This document shows, piece after piece, positions 1-5,693 of a DNA stretch of 6,629 nucleotides (the first letter of the stretch is position 1; every line of letters begins with the position of its first letter). The position numbers were made by a program, and so were the translations under genes. The notes under the pieces are model-generated. The model was not told the origin of the DNA and searched no databases. It saw nothing but the letters and a program-made list of their open reading frames with translations. Source of the DNA: JAQVWU01 sp964628455 (lineage in GTDB: Bacteria; Bacillota; Clostridia; Oscillospirales; CAG-272); contig CAZVPD010000189.1 in assembly GCA_964628455.1 (NCBI GenBank), positions 1 to 6,629 of the forward strand, read 5' to 3'.

Positions 1-1260
1 CCGGACCCGCGTGGGTTCCGTTCCGCGCTTTCCGGCGAGAAAATCCCCTACGGTCTGAACGGGGGCGTAAAAATTCCCTCCGCCCGCCTCAAACGCCCTC
101 TGTTCGAGCATACGCTGAAACCCGATCCCGTCGGCGCATTCGACCGATACGGCGACCGCCGCGTTTGCGTTGGTCCCGTCGCGCCCGCTGCGGCTCATCC
201 CGTTGGTCACGACGCCGTTCTGTTCGGAAGCGGCGGCCACCACTTCTCCGCCCGGGCACATGCAGAAGGTATACACCCCCCGCCCGTTTATTCTCTTCGA
301 AAGACTGTATTCGGCGTGTCCGAGGACCGGATTGCCGGCGGCGTCCCCGTACAGGGCTGTGTCGATCTCGGACTGCAGATGCTCTATCCTCAAGCCCACG
401 GAAAACGGTTTCGGAACGATCTCGAATCCCGTCCGCTCCAGCATGGCATAGGTGTCCCGCGCGCTGTGTCCGGTCGCGATCACCAGGACGCCGCATTCGA
501 TCTCGCCGCCGTCCGTTATGACGGCGGAGACGCGGCCGTTTGCGGTGCGCAGGCCGCGGACCGCGGTCTCGCAGCGGATCTCTCCGCCCCGGCTCTCGAT
601 GTATCCGGCCGCGTTCTTTACGATGGGGAGAAGCAGGTCGGTCCCGATGTGGGGTTTTGCCGAGGTGAGGATATCCTCCGGCGCGCCCAGTTCACGCAGC
701 CTTTCCAGCACAAACCGGCACTTGCCGTCGTGAATGCGGGTGACCAGTTTTCCGTCCGAATAGGTCCCCGCGCCGCCGGCTCCGAACTGGATGTTCGTCC
801 CGCAGTCCAGCACGCCCGTACGGTAAAAATGCCGCACCGCCGCATGACGGCGGTCCGTATCGCATCCGCGTTCGAGAACGAGCGGACGGTAGCCGTATTC
901 CGCCAGAAGCATGGCGCAGAACATGCCGCACGGCCCGAAACCCGCGATCACAGGCCTTGAGGCGAGTTTTTCGTCCCCGAATTCGGGAATAAGCGGCGTT
1001 TCGGGACTGACGGAAGCATCCGCGGCGCGAAGCTTTGCCTCGTCGAAAGAAGACGCCGGTATCATGGTCTCCGCCATGACCGAACAGACGATCCGGATCC
1101 TGTCGCGCCGCCGCGCGTCCACCGAGCGTTTGTAAAGGGAGGTCCTTACGATATCCTTCCTGTCGAGAATGCCGGCAAGCCGGCGCACCGCTTCCTCCGC
1201 GGCTTCGTCCTGTCCGGCATCCGTGCCGATGCCGATGTTTTTTACAATAATCTGTGTCAT
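1..1260 (-). CDS. FAD-dependent dehydrogenase, COG2509-like (C-terminus beyond window)
   Basis: This is a partial flavoprotein of the uncharacterised COG2509 NAD(P)/FAD-dependent oxidoreductase family; 420 codons are visible without a stop, and the family is usually somewhat longer (roughly 500-550 aa), so the C-terminal part is missing. Residues about 1-100 form the family's N-terminal domain, including the SVDARRR segment at 46-52. A Rossmann FAD-binding motif, VIAGFGPCG, lies at 104-112 and is followed by an LVLERG strand. Further family signatures are FGAGGAGTYSDGKL at 159-172, the FSVGLRIEH segment, CMCPGGEVV from 333, and NGMS at 353-356 followed by NAN. The physiological substrate is unknown. 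The ATG (1258-1260) overlaps the cdaR stop as ATGA and has only a weak ribosome binding site, so expression probably relies on coupling to cdaR. The frame is intact throughout. Family assignment is confident; function is not. Confidence 0.9.
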   Translation of the reverse strand, partial: MTQIIVKNIGIGTDAGQDEAAEEAVRRLAGILDRKDIVRTSLYKRSVDARRRDRIRIVCSVMAETMIPASSFDEAKLRAADASVSPETPLIPEFGDEKLASRPVIAGFGPCGMFCAMLLAEYGYRPLVLERGCDTDRRHAAVRHFYRTGVLDCGTNIQFGAGGAGTYSDGKLVTRIHDGKCRFVLERLRELGAPEDILTSAKPHIGTDLLLPIVKNAAGYIESRGGEIRCETAVRGLRTANGRVSAVITDGGEIECGVLVIATGHSARDTYAMLERTGFEIVPKPFSVGLRIEHLQSEIDTALYGDAAGNPVLGHAEYSLSKRINGRGVYTFCMCPGGEVVAAASEQNGVVTNGMSRSGRDGTNANAAVAVSVECADGIGFQRMLEQRAFEAGGGNFYAPVQTVGDFLAGKRGTEPTRVR

Positions 1261-2555
1261 CCGTTTATCTTTATCGACGCCTTATATTCGCCGACCTCAT
1301 AGACCCTTGTCTTATACATGCTTGTGATCTCGATCGCGACCGCTGCCGACGATGTTCCCGACGCGTTTGAAAAACCCGTCAGATCGACGGTCGCCTTGAT
1401 GTTGTTGTCCGAAATATACGGCAGGAAAGAGGACGGTCCGCGGACTTTTACGGTGATGAATTCGTCGAGGAGCTCGTAATCGAGGTTCTCGGGGTTGATG
1501 ACCGTGAATTCGTCGACGACGATATCCTTTGTCTCGGTGCCGATATGCCGGATGGAGATGACTGCCGTATCGATCCCGTATACGTTGATCACGCCCTCGG
1601 GCAGAACGATCGTCTCCGAAATATTATCGGTAACCGTCTTTTTTTCATCGATCATCCTGATCAGGATCTGATTCAGCGGACCTATGATCTTGGGATCGCC
1701 CCTGACGAGGATGGACAGCGGGTTTATGGTGATATCGACCGTCTCCTCGTTAAAATATCCGTATTTGAATCCGACGGCAAGCGGAACATCCTTGGTGATA
1801 TAGACCGGGACGGTGACCTCGGCTTCCCTCGTCGGCATTTTGATGTACGGATTTGCAACGGCATTCCCCTCGGCGTCGACCAGCGTCATCGTGTCGGTCA
1901 CGGTGACCGAATTCGTGATATGTCCGAGCTGCAGCGATATCTGCGCGCTGACGATCTCGTCAAGGACGGCAGCCGGGCCTTCGATTTTGATTTCGCTGAT
2001 ATTCGGCGTCGGAATCCCCAGTTCGTAGCCGTTGTCGATCATATAATTCTGGGCGACAACGGTGACGGGGACGGTTTTGGTCACCGTGTTGTCTATGTAG
2101 ACCGATACGCTGCCGGCCGATTTGCCCGTCAGGGTGATGTTGCCCGGTATCGAAACATTGATGGAAAGCGTATACCTGCCGGCGACGGCGGCGCTGCCCA
2201 GATCGGCATAGGCGACGATATCGCCTGCGTCAAGCTTGCCGATCTCGCTTTTTTTTCCCTGAACGGTGATGTCCACGGTATTGTCATACCCCGAAATGAC
2301 CGAAAATTCCGTATCGTTGATGATGTCGACAGGCACCGCGCCGAACGTTTTGCTGTAGGTCGGGCTGTCCGTGGACATCGCGTAAAACCAGATGATAAAA
2401 GCGGTCACCAGCGCGAGAACTTTGACGGCGGCATCGGAGAAACGGGAATCCTTTAATTTATATTCGCCCTTGTTTGAAATCTCATGTTCTTCATACGGAT
2501 TCTTTGCCGGATTCTTTGCCGGATTCTTTGCCGGATTCTTTGCCGGATTCTTCAT
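1257..2555 (-). CDS. cdaR: CdaR, YbbR-domain regulator of the diadenylate cyclase
   Basis: This is a 432-aa membrane-anchored YbbR-domain protein, the partner that modulates CdaA activity in Bacillota. The cytoplasmic N-terminal tail has five KNP units (four followed by Ala, residues 2-20) and then a charged stretch. One transmembrane helix follows at about 44-60 (VKVLALVTAFIIWFYAM). The rest is extracytoplasmic and divides into about four YbbR-like beta-rich repeats, roughly 71-154, 160-252, 255-340 and 342-430. Bacillus subtilis CdaR is also a single-helix protein with four YbbR domains. The start is supported by a purine-rich AAAGGGGGGG site 7 bases upstream, and no other in-frame ATG occurs until residue 60, after the helix. 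It overlaps cdaA by ATGA at 2552-2555 and the downstream flavoprotein by ATGA at 1257-1260. The identification rests on the domain pattern plus adjacency to cdaA. Confidence 0.93.
   Translation of the reverse strand: MKNPAKNPAKNPAKNPAKNPYEEHEISNKGEYKLKDSRFSDAAVKVLALVTAFIIWFYAMSTDSPTYSKTFGAVPVDIINDTEFSVISGYDNTVDITVQGKKSEIGKLDAGDIVAYADLGSAAVAGRYTLSINVSIPGNITLTGKSAGSVSVYIDNTVTKTVPVTVVAQNYMIDNGYELGIPTPNISEIKIEGPAAVLDEIVSAQISLQLGHITNSVTVTDTMTLVDAEGNAVANPYIKMPTREAEVTVPVYITKDVPLAVGFKYGYFNEETVDITINPLSILVRGDPKIIGPLNQILIRMIDEKKTVTDNISETIVLPEGVINVYGIDTAVISIRHIGTETKDIVVDEFTVINPENLDYELLDEFITVKVRGPSSFLPYISDNNIKATVDLTGFSNASGTSSAAVAIEITSMYKTRVYEVGEYKASIKING
2496..2552 (-). repeat. 12-base tandem repeat encoding KNPA units
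   Basis: Four perfect copies of the 12-base unit cggattctttgc (plus-strand reading; 2496-2507, 2508-2519, 2520-2531, 2532-2543) are followed by a nine-base partial copy that abuts the cdaR start codon. On the coding strand they encode repeated Lys-Asn-Pro-Ala. Because the unit is a multiple of three, copy-number change would lengthen or shorten the CdaR tail without a frameshift. The identity of the copies at the DNA level suggests recent expansion by slippage. Confidence 0.95.
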
Positions 2556-3445
2556 TCGCCGTCCCCCCCTTTGCCGTCTTTGGATGAGTCCCTTTTCGAA
2601 AAGACCCGTCTGACCGTCGTCCTGAGGCCGGCGTCGCTCAGCAGCATGCCCGTCAGTTCCCGGCGGAGGGACATATAGTCGTAGCTGCGGCGCAGCTTGC
2701 CCTCGTGAGCCATCGAGACGATCCCCGTTTCCTCCGAAACGACAAGGACGACCGCGTCGCTGTTCTCGCTCATCCCGATGGCCGCCCTGTGCCGCGTACC
2801 GAGGTCCTTGATGATGTCCGTATTGACCGAAAGGGGAAGAAAACAGCCGGCGGCGTAGATGCGGGTCCCCCGGATGACCACGGCACCGTCGTGCAGCGGA
2901 GCTTTGTTGAAAAAGATGTTTTTTAATAAAGAAGGGGACATTTCCGCATTGAGGACCGTGCCCGTCTTGATGACGTCGCCCAGTTTTGTGGAATTTTCAA
3001 GGACGACCAGCGCCCCCGTATTCTCTTTCGACAGGTCGAACAAAGCTTCGCACAGATCGCCGATCAGCGCGGTGACCGCCTGCGTGTCCTTCTGTTCGGT
3101 GATACTCCTGAGATTCCGCAGCGACTGCCCTCCCATTTTTTCGAGGGCAGAGCGCAGTTCGGGCTGAAACACCACGACCAGCGCGATAAGCCCCACCTGA
3201 AAGACATACTGCATCAGAAACTGCAGCGCCATGAATCCGAGCGCTTTTCCGACCGCTTCGAAAACGATGAGGAAAACCACGCCCGCCGCGAGTTTTCCCG
3301 CCCGCCGCTCGCGGATGAACTTGATGAGATAGTAAACGACGACCGTAACGATCAGGATATCGAGGATATCGATCAGCTTCATGGAGGTGATCTGCAGGAT
3401 AAAGTTCTGCCAGAGGTCCGATATGTATCCCTTTATCGCAGCCAT
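2552..3445 (-). CDS. cdaA: CdaA, membrane diadenylate cyclase (c-di-AMP synthase)
   Basis: CdaA condenses two ATP into cyclic di-AMP at the membrane. From the start chosen here the protein has 297 aa; B. subtilis CdaA has about 273. Three transmembrane helices lie at about 26-44, 52-70 and 76-93, followed by the conserved FQPELRSALEKMG linker (93-105). The DAC domain carries the catalytic DGA motif at 186-188 (in LHDGAVVI) and the RHR motif at 218-220 (in GTRHRAAIG), so it should be active. The reading frame extends to a GTG at 3496 (314 aa), but that codon lies next to the promoter -10 box, upstream of the predicted transcript start. The ATG at 3445 has a GGAGG site at 3455-3459 with 9-base spacing. 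A second ATG at 3454 directly abuts that site and is too close. The gene leads the operon and overlaps cdaR by ATGA. In many Bacillota cdaA-cdaR is followed by glmM; here a flavoprotein gene comes next. Confidence 0.96.
   Translation of the reverse strand: MAAIKGYISDLWQNFILQITSMKLIDILDILIVTVVVYYLIKFIRERRAGKLAAGVVFLIVFEAVGKALGFMALQFLMQYVFQVGLIALVVVFQPELRSALEKMGGQSLRNLRSITEQKDTQAVTALIGDLCEALFDLSKENTGALVVLENSTKLGDVIKTGTVLNAEMSPSLLKNIFFNKAPLHDGAVVIRGTRIYAAGCFLPLSVNTDIIKDLGTRHRAAIGMSENSDAVVLVVSEETGIVSMAHEGKLRRSYDYMSLRRELTGMLLSDAGLRTTVRRVFSKRDSSKDGKGGDGE
2563..2572 (-). promoter_or_regulatory. cdaR ribosome binding site with a seven-G run
   Basis: The minus-strand sequence AAAGGGGGGG ends 7 bases before the cdaR ATG at 2555. 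It lies inside the last codons of cdaA, encoding part of the glycine-rich GKGGDGE tail, so the same bases serve as coding sequence and as the Shine-Dalgarno element of the next gene. It is the only plausible ribosome binding site for cdaR. Confidence 0.7.
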
Positions 3446-3454
3446 GGCCGTCAT

Positions 3455-3464
3455 CCTCCCTTTC
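3455..3464 (-). promoter_or_regulatory. cdaA ribosome binding site (decides the start)
   Basis: The minus-strand GAAAGGGAGG is a strong Shine-Dalgarno sequence. Its GGAGG end is 9 bases from the ATG at 3445 and 0 bases from the ATG at 3454. It lies about 30 bases downstream of the GTG at 3496, so it cannot serve that codon. This selects the 297-aa form of CdaA. Confidence 0.8.
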
Positions 3465-3496
3465 GCTTTCTTCGCAGCGGTTTGTTTGTACTTCAC

Positions 3497-3525
3497 ATGA
3501 TACCATAAAGAACGGTTTATTTCAA
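3497..3525 (-). promoter_or_regulatory. sigma-A-type promoter of the cdaA-cdaR operon
   Basis: Read on the minus strand, a -35 box TTGAAA (3525-3520) and a -10 box TATCAT (3502-3497) are separated by exactly 17 bases, with a TG one base upstream of the -10 box (extended -10). Transcription should begin near 3490, leaving a leader of about 45 bases before the ATG at 3445. Both boxes are close to the housekeeping consensus. No riboswitch-like structure fits in so short a leader. Confidence 0.78.
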
Positions 3526-3561
3526 ATTAATTCTGTAAATTTTATATATAATTTTTTCGGC

Positions 3562-3573
3562 GCCCCGCGGGGC
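3562..3573. repeat. GC-rich perfect palindrome between the divergent promoters
   Basis: GCCCCGCGGGGC is a perfect 12-base palindrome in otherwise AT-rich DNA. It lies about 40 bases upstream of the leftward -35 box and about 50-60 bases upstream of the rightward -35 region. It is outside both predicted transcripts. It is not followed by a T run on either strand (T residues precede it on the plus strand), so it does not look like a working intrinsic terminator. A protein-binding operator is possible but unproven. Confidence 0.5.
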
Positions 3574-3623
3574 CCGCAGTTATTATGTTTTTGAAAACTT
3601 TTTTTGTTTTTTTACGCAAAGAC

Positions 3624-3652
3624 TTTTAAAACACCCGGCTCTGTGCTATAAT
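3624..3652 (+). promoter_or_regulatory. extended -10 promoter of the ATPase-vor operon
   Basis: A perfect TATAAT (3647-3652) is preceded by TG at 3644-3645, giving the extended -10 form TGCTATAAT. The -35 position at 17-base spacing (3624-3629, TTTTAA) is a poor match, which extended -10 promoters tolerate; T- and A-rich DNA upstream may act as an UP element. Transcription should start near 3659. The ATG at 3651 overlaps the -10 box, so it cannot be the translation start of a transcript from this promoter. Confidence 0.7.
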
Positions 3653-3695
3653 GAATGAATCTAACCGAATTCCGCGACGGGAGAAAAAGGGCGCT

Positions 3696-4364
3696 ATGTT
3701 TCTGATCAGACCGAAAAGCAGGCGGATCATCATAACCGGCCATTTCGGCAGCGGCAAGACCAACGTGGCCGTCAATCTGGCGCTGCACCTCAAAAGAGGC
3801 GGAAGCGGCGTCACGATCGCGGATATGGATATCGTCAACCCGTATTTCCGCACCGCGGACGCCGTCAAAATCCTCGCCGAAGCAGGCGTCAGGTGCGTCA
3901 TTCCCCGTTTTGCGGGTACGAATGCCGATGTGCCCGTCCTGCCGGCCGAAATTTACTCGATGTTTGCCGATCCCCTGTCCTACGGGATCTTCGACGTCGG
4001 GGGGGACGATTCGGGAGCTGCGGCTCTCGGCATGTTCTCGCATTATTTTACGGACGGAGGATACGAAATGCTCTACGTATGCTCGATGTACCGTCCGCTG
4101 ACCGCGTCGCCTTCGGACGCCGCCGTCCTGATGCGTGAGATCGAGGCGCGGTCGCGCCTTCGCTGCACGGCTGTGGTCAACAACAGCAATCTCGGCGAAG
4201 AATCGGACGAAGAAAACTTTTTCGCTTCGTTCGGCTGGGCCGCCGAGGTCAGCCGCCTGTGCGGGCTGCCGCTGGCCTTTGATTCGACCTGCGGGCTGTG
4301 GGATAAACCGGGCAGGAACATCCTGCATATGAAAAATATCACGAAAAATATCTACGGAGGATAA
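3696..4364 (+). CDS. P-loop ATPase of unknown function, linked to the 2-oxoacid oxidoreductase
   Basis: This is a 222-aa soluble P-loop NTPase with a ParA/MinD-like fold signature. The Walker A motif is GHFGSGKT at 15-22, where the 'signature lysine' of MinD/ParA proteins (KGGxGKT) is replaced by His16. DMDIVNPYFR at 43-52 corresponds to the switch I region, FDVGGDD at 99-105 to Walker B/switch II, and NNSN at 162-165 to the nucleotide-base recognition segment. No CxxC pair like that of Mrp/ApbC iron-sulfur carriers is present. Similar proteins are, from general knowledge, often encoded beside vor/kor genes in Clostridia, but I know of no assigned role. An activation or assembly factor for the oxidoreductase is inference. 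The frame is open back to an ATG at 3651 (237 aa), but that codon is part of the promoter. The ATG at 3696 has AAAAGG at 3685-3690 five bases upstream. The stop is 8 bases before the next gene. Confidence 0.88.
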   Translation: MFLIRPKSRRIIITGHFGSGKTNVAVNLALHLKRGGSGVTIADMDIVNPYFRTADAVKILAEAGVRCVIPRFAGTNADVPVLPAEIYSMFADPLSYGIFDVGGDDSGAAALGMFSHYFTDGGYEMLYVCSMYRPLTASPSDAAVLMREIEARSRLRCTAVVNNSNLGEESDEENFFASFGWAAEVSRLCGLPLAFDSTCGLWDKPGRNILHMKNITKNIYGG

Positions 4365-4372
4365 CGAACCAA

Positions 4373-4594
4373 ATGAACCGGGTCACTTTTAAAACAGATC
4401 TCTGCAAGGGCTGCGGCTTGTGCGCGGACGCCTGCCCGAAGAAGATCATTCTTCTGGCTCCCGTCAAAATCAATTCCAAGGGCTTCCATCCGGCGCAGAT
4501 GGCCGAAGACGGAGCCGAAAAATGCATTGCCTGCGCGATGTGCGCCGTCATGTGTCCGGACTGCGTCATAAAAGTAGAAAAAGAAATTCGGTAA
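4373..4594 (+). CDS. vorD: 2-oxoacid:ferredoxin oxidoreductase delta subunit (2x[4Fe-4S] ferredoxin-like)
   Basis: This is a 73-aa ferredoxin-type subunit that relays electrons from the catalytic subunits to external ferredoxin. Two cluster motifs are complete: Cys11, 14, 17 and 21 (CKGCGLCADACP), and Cys51, 54, 57 and 61 followed by Pro62 (CIACAMCAVMCP). The long loop between them (23-50) is typical of VOR/KOR delta subunits rather than free clostridial ferredoxins. A GGAGG site at 4356-4360 overlaps the end of the ATPase gene, with 12-base spacing, slightly long. The gene lies between the ATPase and the alpha subunit, which supports a dedicated role in this complex. The vor naming is by analogy; korD is equally possible because substrate cannot be read from the sequence. 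Confidence 0.92.
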   Translation: MNRVTFKTDLCKGCGLCADACPKKIILLAPVKINSKGFHPAQMAEDGAEKCIACAMCAVMCPDCVIKVEKEIR

Positions 4595-4596
4595 GC

Positions 4597-4611
4597 GATC
4601 CTTCGCGGATC
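4597..4611 (+). other. small hairpin in the vorD-vorB gap
   Basis: GATCC at 4597-4601 can pair with GGATC at 4607-4611 across a TTCGC loop. It starts 2 bases after the vorD stop and ends 4 bases before the vorB ribosome binding site. It has no T run and is too short for a terminator. It could be an mRNA processing or stability element, or chance. Confidence 0.35.
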
Positions 4612-4628
4612 ATAAAGAGGAGAAAACA

Positions 4629-5693
4629 ATGTCAAAAGTATTGATGAAGGGTAACGAGGCCATCGCCGAGGCTGCCATCCGCAGCGGCTGCCGCCACTAT
4701 TTCGGTTATCCTATTACACCCCAGACGGAAATCGCGGAATATATGGCGAAGAAAATGCCGAAAGCAGGCGGCGTGTGCCTGCAGGCGGAGAGCGAGATCG
4801 CCGCGATCAACATGGTCCTCGGCGCTTCCGCTTCCGGCGCGCGCGCCATGACCTCGTCTTCCTCCCCCGGGATCAGCCTGAAATCCGAGGGGATCAGCTA
4901 TCTCGCGGGCTGCGACCTTCCCTGCCTGATTTTGAATATCCAGCGCGGAGGCCCGGGACTCGGCGGAATTCAGCCCGCCCAGTCGGACTATTATCAGGCG
5001 ACAAAAGCGACGGGACACGGAGACATGCACATCATCGTGCTCGCCCCCTCTTCCATTCAGGAAATGGCGTCCCTGACCTCCGCGGCTTTTGATCTCGGGG
5101 ACAGATACCGCGTCCCCGTGATGCTGCTTGCCGACGGCGCACTCGGCCAGATGATGGAACCCGTGGATTTTGACGAAATAGGAGGGGGAGCCCTTCCCGA
5201 AAAGCCCTGGGCTGCCTGCGGCCACGGGGGAAAGCGCAAAAAGAATATCATCAACTCCCTGTTCATCGAGCCGAAGGACCTTGAGGATTCGGTCATCGCG
5301 CGTTTTAAGCGTTACGCCGGAATCGAAGAGAACGAAACCCGTTATGAGGAATATCTGACCGGCGACGCCGAGATCTGCCTCGTGGCTTACGGCATCACCT
5401 CGCGCATATGCAAGACCGCCGTCAACATGGCGCGGAGCAAGGGTATTAAAGCCGGGCTTCTGCGCCCGATATCGCTGTGGCCGTATCCCAAAAAGATCCT
5501 TGCCGGGATCGCGGAGCACGCCGGGCGGTTCCTCGTCGTCGAACTGAACATGGGCCAGATGGTCGATGACGTAAAGCTCGCGGTCAGCTGCAGGAGACCC
5601 GTTGAATTTTTCGGGAGGACCGGCGGGATGATGCCCACGCCCGAGGATGTCCTGAAGCAGATCCAAAAATCCACCGCGGGAGGTGCAAAATAA
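4629..5693 (+). CDS. vorB: 2-oxoacid:ferredoxin oxidoreductase alpha subunit, VorB/KorA type
   Basis: This is the 354-aa alpha subunit of the four-subunit 2-oxoacid:ferredoxin oxidoreductase, which decarboxylates a 2-oxoacid with thiamine diphosphate and makes acyl-CoA. The N-terminal pyrimidine-binding domain (about 1-190) carries the substrate-site YPITP motif at 27-31, AESEIAA at 53-59, SSSSPGISLKSEG at 76-88 and RGGPG at 106-110. The C-terminal transketolase-type domain (about 240-340) contains LLRPISLWPYP and ELNMGQM. Length and domain order match VorB (3-methyl-2-oxobutanoate dehydrogenase) and KorA. The start has AGAGGAG at 4616-4622 with 6-base spacing. It overlaps the beta gene by one base (TAATG). 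The family is certain; branched-chain versus 2-oxoglutarate specificity is not. Confidence 0.95.
   Translation: MSKVLMKGNEAIAEAAIRSGCRHYFGYPITPQTEIAEYMAKKMPKAGGVCLQAESEIAAINMVLGASASGARAMTSSSSPGISLKSEGISYLAGCDLPCLILNIQRGGPGLGGIQPAQSDYYQATKATGHGDMHIIVLAPSSIQEMASLTSAAFDLGDRYRVPVMLLADGALGQMMEPVDFDEIGGGALPEKPWAACGHGGKRKKNIINSLFIEPKDLEDSVIARFKRYAGIEENETRYEEYLTGDAEICLVAYGITSRICKTAVNMARSKGIKAGLLRPISLWPYPKKILAGIAEHAGRFLVVELNMGQMVDDVKLAVSCRRPVEFFGRTGGMMPTPEDVLKQIQKSTAGGAK

Noticed and set aside
316..960. 214-codon open frame on the plus strand opposite the flavoprotein
   Set aside because: The opposite strand encodes an unbroken COG2509 protein through the same stretch; this frame is its shadow.
1545..2456. 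303-codon open frame on the plus strand opposite cdaR
   Set aside because: It mirrors the codons of cdaR, is strongly biased to Asp/Arg/Gly, and has no recognisable domain.
3446..3490. A riboswitch (for example a c-di-AMP ydaO/yuaA type) in the cdaA leader
   Set aside because: The predicted leader is only about 45 bases, far too short for such an element, and no matching structure is visible.
3547..3552. A second TATAAT on the plus strand in the divergent region
   Set aside because: It lies in a run of alternating A and T, has no -35 box at a workable distance (AAATTA at 17 bases) and no TG extension.
3558..3605. GC-rich palindrome with nearby T runs as an intrinsic terminator
   Set aside because: On the plus strand the six-T run precedes the palindrome and the bases just after it are mixed; on the minus strand it is followed by A residues. 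No gene is transcribed into it from the predicted promoters.
3591..3618. TTGAAA at 3591-3596 as the -35 box of another rightward promoter
   Set aside because: The position 17 bases downstream has no acceptable -10 box (TACGCA or similar), while the extended TATAAT at 3647 is far better.
4632..5666. 344-codon open frame on the minus strand opposite vorB
   Set aside because: It is antisense to a gene with clear family motifs, has no family features or ribosome binding site, and long antisense frames are expected in GC-rich codons.
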